Source: JAJYSO01 sp964451785 (GTDB lineage Bacteria; Bacteroidota; Bacteroidia; Flavobacteriales; Flavobacteriaceae). From it: DNA of 28,638 nt. Within the stretch, counting starts at the first letter, position 1, and each line of letters opens with the position of its first letter. The stretch is from the NCBI GenBank assembly GCA_964451785.1, contig CAYVJG010000035.1, positions 1 through 28,638 of the forward strand. Direction: 5' to 3'. Positions 1 to 8,221 of this stretch are shown piece after piece. The translations under genes and the position numbers were made by a program. The notes under the pieces were generated by a model. It saw only the letters and a program-made list of their open reading frames with translations, did not search any database and was not told the origin of the DNA.

Positions 1-70
1 CAACCGTGTTTCACCCTTCGATACAACGTTTTTCTTGCTGCGCTGCGAATAACGCTACTCAGAATGACGC
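1..70. repeat. Possible dispersed intergenic repeat fragment
   Basis: The first 70 bases contain no credible coding frame. Read on the minus strand they resemble the 'cattctgag ... cgaaggg' intergenic repeats that are common in Flavobacteriaceae genomes. The resemblance is from memory, no second copy lies in this window, and the left edge is cut off. Confidence 0.3.
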
Positions 71-129
71 TAGATTTTACTTTAATTACTCATCACTATA
101 AAGCAAAAGGCGCTCCCTTTAGGTTGATA

Positions 130-430
130 AAATCGACTTTTGCGTGAGGGATTGAGGCATTTGTTGAAGCTCTTTTGCGGCTGATTTAGAAATAGACCTT
201 TACGGAAGGCTAGAAAGACCTTTACTAAAGTTTTAAAACTTTAGTAAAGGTCGAGATTTTAGTGCAGGGATTAACCCTTGCGGATTAGCACTAAACTTAG
301 CCGCAAAAAGCGACTGCCGAAAGCCCGACCCTGCGCGGTGGCGGAGTGGTTGATGGTATTGTTTAGCGCTGGTGCTGACGGGTGAAAATTTACTTTTTCA
401 GACTAGCGGCGCAGGGGCACGCCCAAATAA
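130..430. repeat. Gene-free spacer with nested inverted repeats
   Basis: No gene is visible in 1-513. This part is built of inverted repeats. An outer imperfect pair around 'cttttgcggctgattta' (about 172-188) matches the complement of 'ctaaacttagccgcaaaaag' (about 291-310). Between them lies a perfect 36-bp palindrome (217-252). To the right, 'ccctgcgc' (329-336) pairs with 'gcgcaggg' (409-416). The layout resembles composite intergenic repeats seen between genes in Flavobacteriaceae; that comparison is from memory. Confidence 0.5.
217..252. repeat. Perfect 36-bp palindrome
   Basis: Bases 217-234 (gacctttactaaagtttt) are followed without a spacer by their exact reverse complement at 235-252. 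'gacctttac' also occurs just to the left, at about 195-203. A spacer-free palindrome of this length could extrude as a cruciform, or mark an insertion or recombination scar. It lacks the GC-rich stem plus T-tract of a terminator and lies about 260 bp beyond the stop codon of the GH31 gene, which has its own terminator. Confidence 0.85.
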
Positions 431-450
431 AAAAGCAGAAGATTAGGTAT

Positions 451-490
451 AAAAAAACATCCCGCTAAGTGGTGTGCTTAACGGGATGTT
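451..490 (-). terminator. Rho-independent terminator of the GH31 gene
   Basis: 'aacatcccg' (457-465) pairs with 'cgggatgtt' (482-490), and the inner bases 'ctaag'/'cttaa' extend the stem. On the minus strand the stem is followed by a run of T (A-run 451-457 on the plus strand). It lies about 25 bp past the GH31 stop codon, in the expected orientation. Confidence 0.85.
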
Positions 491-513
491 GTAGTATTTA
501 GAATGGGATGTTT

Positions 514-3500
514 CTAAAATTTAATAACCTCAAGGCTTTTATCAACCAAGAAACCATCAATTGGTTTAAGGTCAACGTTAAGGTCTTTTTTAGCCTTGAA
601 AGTGAGTATAAATAGCGGCTCTGATCCGTTGAGTGTCGCCTTGTTGCCAAGGTTAACGAGGGTTGGATAGAGGGCTTTTTGACCGTTGGAGTGCAAGCGA
701 TCATTGGTCATATCACGCATGTCTTCAGCGTTGAGCAATTTAATGCCGAGGTATTCATACTCATCGGTGTCGTATGGCATAGCAAAGCTAAGGGCATTGA
801 CATTTTTGAGATCTTTACCACTAACAGTGAGGCTGATAGTTTCGCCTTTTTTGTAGTGTGTTTTATCGGTTTTAAACTGCAAGCTTCCGGCAAGGGTATC
901 GGCAGGGTTGATGCGTACGCCACCGTTTAATTGGGTGGTGACATTTGAAATGTCATAGGCATCAATCAAGTTGTTTTTATTGATATCTCCTTTGCTGATA
1001 TAGCCTTCAAAGTCAGAGTCGCCTAAGCGCAATCCGGTGTAGTTGGTGTATGAAGTTAAATCGTTTTGATCTACTTTTCCATCGCTATTAATATCACCAG
1101 GGATGTAGCTTGAGGTGCCAGGAACTTTAAAGATGTATAGCTCGCGTCCTGAGCCGTAGTTGCCCACGCCTTTTTCGAGACTAAATTTGACGTAACGCGC
1201 TTTAGGATGCTTGTCGAAGCTGAAAGTTTTGTTGGTGTTGTCACGTTTCCAGGCGATATCACCAGCTTTAGTCCAGTCTTTTTTATCCATACTGTAATAG
1301 ACGCTACCTTTGGTGATTACACCGTTTAAGCCGTTTTGACGTGGTAAATACTCGAGTTTGTCGAGGGTGTTAACACTGCGTAAGTCGAGAATCACGTCAG
1401 ATGGAATAGCGTCAGCGTGGTATTTGCTGTGCCATAGGGTGCGTTCGTCTTGGTCAAAAAGTTGAGTGATGTCAAAGCCTGCTTGTGATGGAGCAGTGCC
1501 ATAACCAGCGATGTTAGGAATGGCAAATTGCAAAGGATCAAGGGTAGTGGTACCGCTGATGCTTGCCCATTCGGAGTGCCCGGTTTTGTTGACAGCACGA
1601 ACTTTGAAATCATAAGTGGTTTCTGATTCGAGATCACCAAAAGTAAATTGGGTGTCTTTAATGTTGGTGTATAGCATGCCGTTGAATTCAATGTCGTAAT
1701 AATTGGCATTGGCAACTGCATCCCAAGATGGGGTTAAAGAAAAAGGTTGAGCGTTAGCGTCAGTGATTTGTGCGTTTTGAGGCACTGTTACTGCACCTTC
1801 AGTTTGTTGTAATTGGTTATGAATGTCAAATACATAGCCTTTTACTTGCACTTCAATAGCCTCTTCTGCCACGTTAACGGTGTCTAATTTTACCCAAAGT
1901 TGTGGATTGCGTTTGATGTCAACTTGTGCAAACTCACTGCCTTCAGTAGCAAAGCGATTAAACTCAGGCGCCGGATTGTAGTAATAAACATTAGTGCCGT
2001 TGTTAAAAGCTTCAAGTGAGGTAACTTCTTGTAGTTTAACGCGTTTGCCGTTAATGCGCACTTTGGTTTTGCGCGGTTGTTCTGAAACGTTGAATTTGAG
2101 TACGGTTGTTTGATCTTTTACAAAACCGTCAAAATCACCTTGAGTTGGCGCAATGCGAATAGTAGCTTTTTCATTATCGAGATCAGAAGTGATAAGGGTA
2201 GTGGCAAAGTCACCATTTTTGTAAGCTACAGTTTTGCCGTCGTCATTATAGCGCGTAAAGCTCGATTTTCCGTATGGATACAATTCGAAAATACGTTGGT
2301 GCTGATCGATTTGTGTCACATTATTGTTAGGATTCACTAACGGAATGATAGCCCCTGGCTTAACGAAGATTGGCAATTTCCAAAGTGGTGCATCAAAATA
2401 ATTGAGTACAGCTTGGCCTTTGTATTGTTCACCGGTAAAGTAATCATACCAAGTGCCTTCAGGGAGGTAAATGTGATGACGCACATCGTTGCCTTCTTCA
2501 TCAGCTTGTGTATCTTGATAAATTGGCGCGATTAAGAATGAAGGCCCGTACATAAATTGATATTTTGTAGCGGTTCCTAAAGTAAATGCGTTGTAATCTT
2601 CAAGAAACATAGCCCGCATCATCGGCAAGCCATCAACAGCTTCGTGAGCAATAGAATAAGCATAAGGCATCAACTCCGATTTAAATTTTAAGTAATCGCG
2701 GTTGATAGAGGTAGCCGATTCGCCAAGTGCTTGTGGATATTTAGGGTTTGAGCCCCAGCCATCCATGTTGAGTTGCATGGGCGTAAAGGTTTTCCATTGG
2801 AAATCACGTACGTTAACCGGGATGTTTTCTCCGCCAAAAATACCGTCCATATCAGAGGTGATATTAGGTTCGCCAGATAATCCAGAACCGATGTAAGTTG
2901 GGATGTGGAAACGGATGTACTCCCAGTAGCCACCAGTTTGGTCGCCACTCCAAATGGCGGCATAGCGTTGTGTGCCTGCCCAGCCGTCAAGGGTAATGAT
3001 AAATGGACGGGCATTGTTGCCGTATTTGGTAGTCACCTGAGCCACGTCAGCAATACCGTTTAAGCCAAATGAATAGCCAGGACCTACCCAAGCCACATCT
3101 GTTTTTAAAACGCGTACGCCAGCCACGCCAACTTCTTTTACGATGTCGCGTTGCAATAGCGCTTCAACACCTTCTTTAGGGTGAAGGTCACTTTGTGTCC
3201 ATAAGCCGATTTGCACACCGTGAGCACGCGCGTAATCGCCAAATTCTTTTAAGTTTTGAATGTTGCCGTCAAGGGTTTCGGTTTGGCCATATCCGGCACC
3301 GTATCCATCATTAGGTAAAATCCAACCTAATGGCATATCGTGTGCGGCATAACGATCGATGACTGCACGAGCTGAAAATTGGTAATTGTTTTTTTCGCCG
3401 TTAAGTGATTCTTTGGTGCCGCCGTTGTCTTTTTGACTTTCTTTGTAGCGGTTACCGTCTTCAAATAAGATTCCGGTAGAATCTTTTTTCCAGTAATCGC

Positions 3501-4329
3501 GGTTATAGGCATTGAGGTGACCTTCGTAAAAACCTATTTTAGGTAATAAAACCGGATTGCCGGTGAGTTGATAATAATCGTTGAGTAGGGCTACGGCGCC
3601 ATCGCTGACCATTACAAAAACGTCAAGGTGATCCGTGTCGTGAGTAAGTGCTACTTGATTAGGGTTTTGAGCACCAAAATCGTATTCACCTTTTTTAAAG
3701 GTAAACCACATTAACCCATAGCCGTTTGAACTCCAATAATAAGGGTTTGGAGAGGCTACGCCGCCGTCTGTCCAGCTGTTTTGATTAACGATGGCAATAC
3801 TTTTACCTTTGTGTGAGAAACGACCGTTTTGAACGCCACCACCAAAGAAGTACTCATCGCTTTTAGCTTGTAATTTTAATTGTGATTGCGTGCTGCTGGT
3901 CAGTATAGGTTTAAGCGATTTAGTGACGAGCTGCCCAGTGGTTTTGTTGTAAACACTAAATAGGCTAGTGGCTTTGTTAAACGCAATTTTAACCTTAGCA
4001 GTGTTGATAAATACGCTGTCAGCAGTTTCAGTTAGTGTTACTGATTTTACGGCGCTACGCGGATGGTCAACAAGAATTTGAGCCGGTGGTTTGGCTTTGG
4101 GATTTCTAAGGGTTTTAGAATTTTCATCTTCAAAGAGGCGGAAAATATTTTCACCGTAAAAATCGATAAGAATATGCTCTTTGTTGTTGAGCTGTAGCTC
4201 AATAGTTGTAGGGTTAAGTTTCTGCTGATCAACAATTTTGACTTGTTGCTCTTGGGCATTCATTTGGTTTGCACCAAAGATGACACCAAAAAGCAGAACG
4301 ACCCGTTTGAGGGAAAAACGATCTACCAT
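514..4329 (-). CDS. Secreted GH31 glycosidase with Fn3, discoidin, dockerin and cohesin-like domains
   Basis: A 1271-aa exported glycoside hydrolase family 31 enzyme, probably hydrolysing terminal alpha-glycosidic bonds. Residues 1-25 form a signal peptide (hydrophobic core, ending NAQ). An N-terminal beta-sandwich precedes the TIM barrel. KTDVAW carries the likely nucleophile D411, and WSGDQ the likely acid/base D463. The KTDVAW context differs from the WxDMNE motif of typical alpha-glucosidases and recalls Bacteroidota GH31 alpha-galactosidases, so substrate is uncertain. After the barrel come beta-sandwich domains, an Fn3 domain (about 840-930), an F5/8C discoidin-like carbohydrate-binding domain (about 935-1075), a type I dockerin with two Ca-loops (GDINSDGKVDQND about 1078; GDINKNNLIDAYD about 1114) and a cohesin-like beta-sandwich (about 1143-1271). 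I see no clear T9SS C-terminal signal. The gene is monocistronic with its own terminator. Confidence 0.92.
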   Translation of the reverse strand: MVDRFSLKRVVLLFGVIFGANQMNAQEQQVKIVDQQKLNPTTIELQLNNKEHILIDFYGENIFRLFEDENSKTLRNPKAKPPAQILVDHPRSAVKSVTLTETADSVFINTAKVKIAFNKATSLFSVYNKTTGQLVTKSLKPILTSSTQSQLKLQAKSDEYFFGGGVQNGRFSHKGKSIAIVNQNSWTDGGVASPNPYYWSSNGYGLMWFTFKKGEYDFGAQNPNQVALTHDTDHLDVFVMVSDGAVALLNDYYQLTGNPVLLPKIGFYEGHLNAYNRDYWKKDSTGILFEDGNRYKESQKDNGGTKESLNGEKNNYQFSARAVIDRYAAHDMPLGWILPNDGYGAGYGQTETLDGNIQNLKEFGDYARAHGVQIGLWTQSDLHPKEGVEALLQRDIVKEVGVAGVRVLKTDVAWVGPGYSFGLNGIADVAQVTTKYGNNARPFIITLDGWAGTQRYAAIWSGDQTGGYWEYIRFHIPTYIGSGLSGEPNITSDMDGIFGGENIPVNVRDFQWKTFTPMQLNMDGWGSNPKYPQALGESATSINRDYLKFKSELMPYAYSIAHEAVDGLPMMRAMFLEDYNAFTLGTATKYQFMYGPSFLIAPIYQDTQADEEGNDVRHHIYLPEGTWYDYFTGEQYKGQAVLNYFDAPLWKLPIFVKPGAIIPLVNPNNNVTQIDQHQRIFELYPYGKSSFTRYNDDGKTVAYKNGDFATTLITSDLDNEKATIRIAPTQGDFDGFVKDQTTVLKFNVSEQPRKTKVRINGKRVKLQEVTSLEAFNNGTNVYYYNPAPEFNRFATEGSEFAQVDIKRNPQLWVKLDTVNVAEEAIEVQVKGYVFDIHNQLQQTEGAVTVPQNAQITDANAQPFSLTPSWDAVANANYYDIEFNGMLYTNIKDTQFTFGDLESETTYDFKVRAVNKTGHSEWASISGTTTLDPLQFAIPNIAGYGTAPSQAGFDITQLFDQDERTLWHSKYHADAIPSDVILDLRSVNTLDKLEYLPRQNGLNGVITKGSVYYSMDKKDWTKAGDIAWKRDNTNKTFSFDKHPKARYVKFSLEKGVGNYGSGRELYIFKVPGTSSYIPGDINSDGKVDQNDLTSYTNYTGLRLGDSDFEGYISKGDINKNNLIDAYDISNVTTQLNGGVRINPADTLAGSLQFKTDKTHYKKGETISLTVSGKDLKNVNALSFAMPYDTDEYEYLGIKLLNAEDMRDMTNDRLHSNGQKALYPTLVNLGNKATLNGSEPLFILTFKAKKDLNVDLKPIDGFLVDKSLEVIKF

Positions 4330-4496
4330 AAATGTGTGTTAATTTGTGGAGCAACAAATGTAACTTTTTCTGTAACTAAAAGTAGATTTTAAATGTAAAA
4401 AAATAATTTTATGAATAAAAAATCTGTAAAATTAACTTGATATCTTGTTTAAATTTGTATTATTCGGTATTAATAGATTTTATTTGTATTAGTAAA

Positions 4497-4533
4497 AATA
4501 GCTTTATCTTGTCAAAAACAAAATAAAGCTATT
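4497..4533 (-). terminator. Probable terminator of the pyrophosphohydrolase gene
   Basis: Perfect 11-bp stem 'aatagctttat' (4497-4507) and 'ataaagctatt' (4523-4533) with a 15-base loop, about 30 bp past the stop codon at 4564. On the minus strand it is followed by 'tttt'. The stem is AT-rich, so strength is uncertain. The rest of 4330-4563 is AT-rich spacer; a possible -7 box for the GH31 gene (TACATTTG on the minus strand, 4355-4362) lies in it without a matching -33 TTG. Confidence 0.6.
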
Positions 4534-4563
4534 AATGGAGTTGTGAAAAGAAGTTGAATTAAC

Positions 4564-4944
4564 TTAAAAGAATTGTTTTAAGTTGGGTTTGAAATAGTTA
4601 GAACCTTTAATCACTTTGCCATCTTCGCGATAAAGCGGTTGGCCGTTTTTGTCAAGTTTACTCATGTTACTGCGGTGAATTTCTTCAAAAACCTCATCAA
4701 TCTTGTGTTGCATGCCGTGCTCAATGATGGTACCGCATAATACATAGAGCATATCGCCGAGTGCGTCAGCAATTTCTACTAAGTCGTTTTCTTGTGCGGC
4801 TTTGAGGTATTCATCGTTCTCTTCAGCCATCAGTCTGTGGCGCAAGGCAATTTTGTCTAGCCCTATATCGGCTTTTGGAGATGAGAGGTAACCGAGTTTG
4901 TAAGCCTCGTGAAATTCTTTTACAGCTTTAATTTTTTTATCCAT
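4564..4944 (-). CDS. MazG/PRA-PH-superfamily nucleotide pyrophosphohydrolase
   Basis: A 126-aa all-alpha NTP pyrophosphohydrolase-like protein. The metal-binding signature of the MazG/HisE superfamily is visible: EENDE (E41, E42, E45) in one helix and ExxD (E57, D60, plus D64) in the next. The family cleaves nucleotides between the alpha and beta phosphates, and small single-domain members often act as house-cleaning enzymes on non-canonical dNTPs. The C-terminal third (DKNGQPLYREDGKVIKGSNYFKP) resembles phosphoribosyl-ATP diphosphatase-like proteins common in Bacteroidota. No histidine biosynthesis gene is nearby, so a HisE role is unlikely. It starts with ATG and diverges from the small membrane protein gene 41 bp away. 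Confidence 0.85.
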   Translation of the reverse strand: MDKKIKAVKEFHEAYKLGYLSSPKADIGLDKIALRHRLMAEENDEYLKAAQENDLVEIADALGDMLYVLCGTIIEHGMQHKIDEVFEEIHRSNMSKLDKNGQPLYREDGKVIKGSNYFKPNLKQFF

Positions 4945-4958
4945 TCGAATTAATAGTT

Positions 4959-4966
4959 TAAATTTG
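4959..4966 (+). promoter_or_regulatory. Candidate -7 box (TAAATTTG)
   Basis: Matches the Bacteroidota sigma-factor -7 consensus TAnnTTTG, 19 bp upstream of the ATG at 4986. No TTG was seen at the expected -33 position, so this is a half-site match. Confidence 0.45.
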
Positions 4967-4985
4967 CCTGAAAAATTAGCTATTC

Positions 4986-5174
4986 ATGTTTTCTCAAGGT
5001 CAATTAATATTTGCTGCCATTTTTTTTATCGCCTTTGTGGTCTTAATGGTATTTAGTTACAAAGGTGATCGCAAGCGCAATAAAAAGTATTTTAAGAATA
5101 GTTATATCGTCTTAATTGCGTTTTTGATATTTATAGCGTTCTTATTTTATATGAAAATCTATTTTGAAAAATAG
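4986..5174 (+). CDS. Small two-helix membrane protein, function unknown
   Basis: A 62-aa protein with two predicted transmembrane helices (residues about 6-24 and 41-58) joined by a strongly basic loop, KGDRKRNKKYFKNS, which by the positive-inside rule should be cytoplasmic. Three things support it as real: the clean two-helix topology, a -7 box just upstream, and a hairpin terminator overlapping its stop codon. It ends 8 bp from the convergent mvaD gene. I recognise no named family; similar short proteins are routinely annotated as hypothetical in Flavobacteriaceae. Confidence 0.75.
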   Translation: MFSQGQLIFAAIFFIAFVVLMVFSYKGDRKRNKKYFKNSYIVLIAFLIFIAFLFYMKIYFEK

Positions 5175-5194
5175 TCCTGTGTTTAGGCTATTTT
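5167..5194. terminator. Bidirectional terminator overlapping two convergent stop codons
   Basis: 'aaaatag' (5168-5174) pairs with 'ctatttt' (5188-5194), with an inner cc/gg pair. Flanking A- and T-runs make it usable from both sides. The stop codon of the small membrane protein (5172-5174) lies in the left arm and the mvaD stop (5183-5185) lies in the loop. Confidence 0.7.
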
Positions 5195-6268
5195 AGAAAT
5201 ACCTTTTCCGGTGTGATCGCTAATATATGCCCCATTTTGACACCATTGTTTTAAGGTTGAATCAATAAATTCTTGTGTGCTTGCTTTTTCAGTTTCAGGA
5301 TAGAGCAGGTGTACATTTGCACCAGCATCTAAAGTAAATGATAAATGCGCCTTAGTGTCTTGACGATATTTCCAGATGGCTTGAATGATTTGAATAGTGT
5401 TAGGTTTCATCAACAAGTAGTAGGGCGAGCTGGTCATCATCACGGCATGTAAACTTAAGGCTTCACTTTCAGTTATTTTTATAAATTCATCTAAATCACC
5501 TTTTTGTAATATATTTTTCAATAGCTCTAAGTTGACAAAAGCTTGGTCGAATCTGCTTGAAGCAAAGGGATGACCTATCATAAGGTTGTGGCCTACGCTG
5601 CTGCTCACGGTTTTCTCTCCTTTGTCAACTAAAAGAATGGTATCTTGATAGTTTTTGAACGCGTTGTGAATGGGGAATTGATTACGAGTAGCGTATAAAT
5701 CGGAACTGTCTTTTAAAGCCGGGTGTTGTCCCCAGATGGTGATTGGACCTTCGATACTTCGGGCGGCACTACCAGAACCCAGGCGCGCTAGAAAGCTCGC
5801 TTTTTGATTAAAATAACTTTTGGTGATTTCCGGATTTAGCTGCTGTTCCATATCCATGATGCAAGCTGCTAAAGCCGCCATGCCGCTGGCTGACGAAGCT
5901 ATACCACTGCTGTGCGGAAAGCTGTTTTGCGTGTGAATTTCAAATTCGTAATCGTTGACAAAGGGCACATAGGTTTTGATGTGATTAAAAAACTGTTCGA
6001 TTTTAGGACGAAAAGCAGGGGTTTCTTTTTCTTCAAAAAAAACTTTAAATGCAATCTCTTCCGTAGGTTGAGTTTTAGGGGTGTAGCGCAAAGTAGTCTG
6101 TGTAAAACAATTTGACAGTGTAAAACTCAAAGAGGGGTTTTGTGGTAATTGACGTCCGTGTTTGCCCCAATATTTTACTAAAGCAATATTGCTAGGTGCT
6201 TTCCATGTGCATTGACTACTCGGAAGGATAGAAGAAGATTTCGTGAAAATAAAAGTCGGTTGTGTCAT
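5183..6268 (-). CDS. mvaD: Diphosphomevalonate decarboxylase
   Basis: A 361-aa GHMP-kinase-superfamily enzyme catalysing ATP-dependent decarboxylation of mevalonate 5-diphosphate to isopentenyl diphosphate, the last step of the mevalonate pathway that Flavobacteriia use. Visible hallmarks are the N-terminal APSNIALVKYWGK (residues 24-36), the ATP-binding loop PHSSGIASSASG (118-129), SGSAARS with the conserved arginine R170, and FTLDAGANVH with the catalytic aspartate D314. Length is normal for the bacterial enzyme. It starts with ATG, 59 bp after rsmE on the same strand, and is probably the last gene of a tsaD-rsmE-mvaD transcript. No other mevalonate genes are in the window. Confidence 0.95.
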   Translation of the reverse strand: MTQPTFIFTKSSSILPSSQCTWKAPSNIALVKYWGKHGRQLPQNPSLSFTLSNCFTQTTLRYTPKTQPTEEIAFKVFFEEKETPAFRPKIEQFFNHIKTYVPFVNDYEFEIHTQNSFPHSSGIASSASGMAALAACIMDMEQQLNPEITKSYFNQKASFLARLGSGSAARSIEGPITIWGQHPALKDSSDLYATRNQFPIHNAFKNYQDTILLVDKGEKTVSSSVGHNLMIGHPFASSRFDQAFVNLELLKNILQKGDLDEFIKITESEALSLHAVMMTSSPYYLLMKPNTIQIIQAIWKYRQDTKAHLSFTLDAGANVHLLYPETEKASTQEFIDSTLKQWCQNGAYISDHTGKGISKIA

Positions 6269-6327
6269 AGTGATAAAAGGTGTAGGTAGGTGTACAAATA
6301 TACTAAAGAAAGTGATTTATACACAGC

Positions 6328-7032
6328 TTACTGGTTGAGTAGTGCAACCGTATGACAAGCGGCCAAAGCTGCGGTCTCGGTGCGTAAGCGATTGTGTCCT
6401 AGACTTACAGGTTTAAAGTGATGTTTTAAAGCTGTTTCAATTTCTGAGCGTGAAAAATCACCTTCAGGGCCAATGAGAATTTCGACATCAGTTTTTGGAG
6501 TAATTGCGTCGCGCAGCAGTATTTTTTGATCTTCCTCACAATGCGCAATGTAGCGCTCTTCAAGATGTTGTTGTGCGATGAAGTCTTTAAAACTTATGGC
6601 AGGGTTTACCTGAGGAATGTAGGTTTGTAGAGATTGTTTTAAGGCGCTTTGGACGACGCGTTCAAAACGTTCAATATTGACCTTTCGGCGCTCACTGTGT
6701 TCGCAGATAATGGGCGTGATTTCTGATAATCCGATCTCAGTGGCTTTTTCTAAAAACCATTCAAAACGTTCGTTGCGTTTTGTGGGAGCCACTACCAAAT
6801 GCAAGCGATAATCAGGGGCGGGTGAAATTTTGTATTCGGTGATTTCAGCAATACATTTGTTGTGGTTATCGCTTTTTATGACAGCACTAAATAAAATTCC
6901 TTTCCCGTTGGTAATGTTTAAGTTGTCACCTATTTTTTTACGTAAAACTTTGATAATGTGTCCGCTTTCTTTTTTGTCGAAAACAATTTCTTTTGAGGTC
7001 TTGGAAAGTGTAGGATTGTAAAAAAGTTGCAT
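6328..7032 (-). CDS. rsmE: 16S rRNA (uracil-1498-N3)-methyltransferase RsmE
   Basis: A 234-aa SPOUT-class methyltransferase that methylates N3 of U1498 in 16S rRNA using S-adenosylmethionine. A PUA-like N-terminal domain (about 1-70) precedes the trefoil-knot domain, whose SAM-binding motifs are clear: LIGPEGDFS (186-194) and LGHNRLRTETAAL (211-223). Length and motif order are typical. It begins with ATG 9 bp downstream of the tsaD stop codon, indicating co-transcription. Confidence 0.95.
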   Translation of the reverse strand: MQLFYNPTLSKTSKEIVFDKKESGHIIKVLRKKIGDNLNITNGKGILFSAVIKSDNHNKCIAEITEYKISPAPDYRLHLVVAPTKRNERFEWFLEKATEIGLSEITPIICEHSERRKVNIERFERVVQSALKQSLQTYIPQVNPAISFKDFIAQQHLEERYIAHCEEDQKILLRDAITPKTDVEILIGPEGDFSRSEIETALKHHFKPVSLGHNRLRTETAALAACHTVALLNQ

Positions 7033-7041
7033 AAAAAGGGA

Positions 7042-8061
7042 TTAAAAATGATAGCGAGCTTGAGCAGTTACTGACACATCAGTAAAATCTTTGTTTTGAT
7101 ATTTGATATGTCCTACAATGGCAATCATAGCGGCATTGTCAGTGGTGTATTGAAATTTTGGAATGTAGGCTTTCCAACCGTAAGGATTTTGTGTTAGGGC
7201 ATTGCGGATACCGCTATTGGCCGAAACCCCTCCACCTATGGCAATTTCTGTAATTCCGGTTTCTTTAGTGGCTTTTTTGAGTTTAGCCATCAAAATATCG
7301 ACAATGGTTTTTTGGAATGAAGCACAAAGATCATCGCGGTTTTCAGTGATGAAATTAGGGTTTTCTTTTTCCATTTTCTGCAAAAAGTACAGCACAGAAG
7401 TCTTTAAACCACTAAAACTAAAGTTTAACCCGTCAACTTTTGGTTTAGCAAATTTGAAAGCTTTAGGATTTCCTACTTTGGCATATTTGTCAATCAGTGG
7501 TCCGGCTGGGTAAGGTAAATGCATCATTTTGCCACATTTGTCAAAGGCTTCGCCTACGGCGTCATCAAGGGTAGTGCCAATAACTTCCATGTTTAGGTAA
7601 TCGGTTACTTTTACAATTTGAGTGTGCCCACCGCTGATAGTTAGGCCTAAAAAAGGAAAGTTAGGTTTGTCAAATTCTGGTTCGTCAATAAAGTGTGCCA
7701 AAATGTGGGCTTGCATATGGTTGACTTCAATAAGCGGAATATCGAGTCCCATGGCTAGTGATTTAGCAAAAGACGTACCTACTAAAAGCGAGCCCATTAA
7801 ACCTGGACCGCGTGTAAAGGCTATGGCTGAAAGTTGAGATTTGTCTATACCTGCTTTTACTAGGGCTTGGTGCACAACAGGTACAATATTTTGCTGATGA
7901 GCTCGTGAAGCTAATTCAGGAACTACACCACCGTATTCTTTGTGGAGTTGTTGGGTGGCAACGACATTGCTTAATATTTTGCCATTGCACAAAACGGCAG
8001 CGGCGGTATCATCACAAGATGATTCGATGCCGAGGATATAAATGTTGTCTGATTGACTCAA
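7042..8061 (-). CDS. tsaD: tRNA N6-adenosine threonylcarbamoyltransferase TsaD
   Basis: A 339-aa ASKHA-fold subunit that transfers threonylcarbamoyl to A37 of ANN-decoding tRNAs (t6A), acting with TsaB, TsaC and TsaE. Visible family features are ILGIESSCDDTA (9-20), the metal-binding HMQAH (H115, H119), ISGGHTQIV, and TTDNAAMIA near the C-terminus. The start codon is TTG (complement of 8059-8061): no ATG precedes the conserved GIESS motif and the N-terminus is already minimal. A minus-strand TAATTTTG (8119-8126) fits the -7 consensus about 58 bp upstream. TamB diverges from it, an arrangement I remember from other Flavobacteriia. Confidence 0.95.
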   Translation of the reverse strand: MSQSDNIYILGIESSCDDTAAAVLCNGKILSNVVATQQLHKEYGGVVPELASRAHQQNIVPVVHQALVKAGIDKSQLSAIAFTRGPGLMGSLLVGTSFAKSLAMGLDIPLIEVNHMQAHILAHFIDEPEFDKPNFPFLGLTISGGHTQIVKVTDYLNMEVIGTTLDDAVGEAFDKCGKMMHLPYPAGPLIDKYAKVGNPKAFKFAKPKVDGLNFSFSGLKTSVLYFLQKMEKENPNFITENRDDLCASFQKTIVDILMAKLKKATKETGITEIAIGGGVSANSGIRNALTQNPYGWKAYIPKFQYTTDNAAMIAIVGHIKYQNKDFTDVSVTAQARYHF

Positions 8062-8118
8062 TTGGTGTAAAATTTGTGTTATCTATCAATGAGGCTGCTT
8101 AAATTTGCCTTAATATTG

Positions 8119-8126
8119 CAAAATTA
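8119..8126 (-). promoter_or_regulatory. Candidate -7 box for tsaD (TAATTTTG)
   Basis: Minus-strand match to TAnnTTTG that would put a transcript start about 50 bp upstream of the TTG start of tsaD. No clear -33 TTG partner. A plus-strand TAAATTTG at 8100-8107 in the same spacer also fits the -7 pattern, so transcription here could be divergent and overlapping. Confidence 0.35.
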
Positions 8127-8221
8127 CTATTATTAACGCTAATATTCAGGTTGAAAATTTATAATTTGCCCCTAAATAAGTTCACGCTCTGATTAAGAAA
8201 GTTTTAAATATCTTAAAAAAG

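Noticed and set aside
217..252. Terminator
   Set aside because: The stem is AT-rich with no loop and no T-run, and it lies well beyond a good terminator for the only nearby gene.
4564..4944. Histidine-biosynthesis HisE
   Set aside because: Sequence is of the PRA-PH/MazG superfamily, but no his genes are nearby and the C-terminal extension fits stand-alone pyrophosphohydrolases better.
5912..6115. Plus-strand 67-codon frame within mvaD
   Set aside because: It lies wholly opposite conserved mvaD sequence with visible catalytic motifs; it is a shadow.
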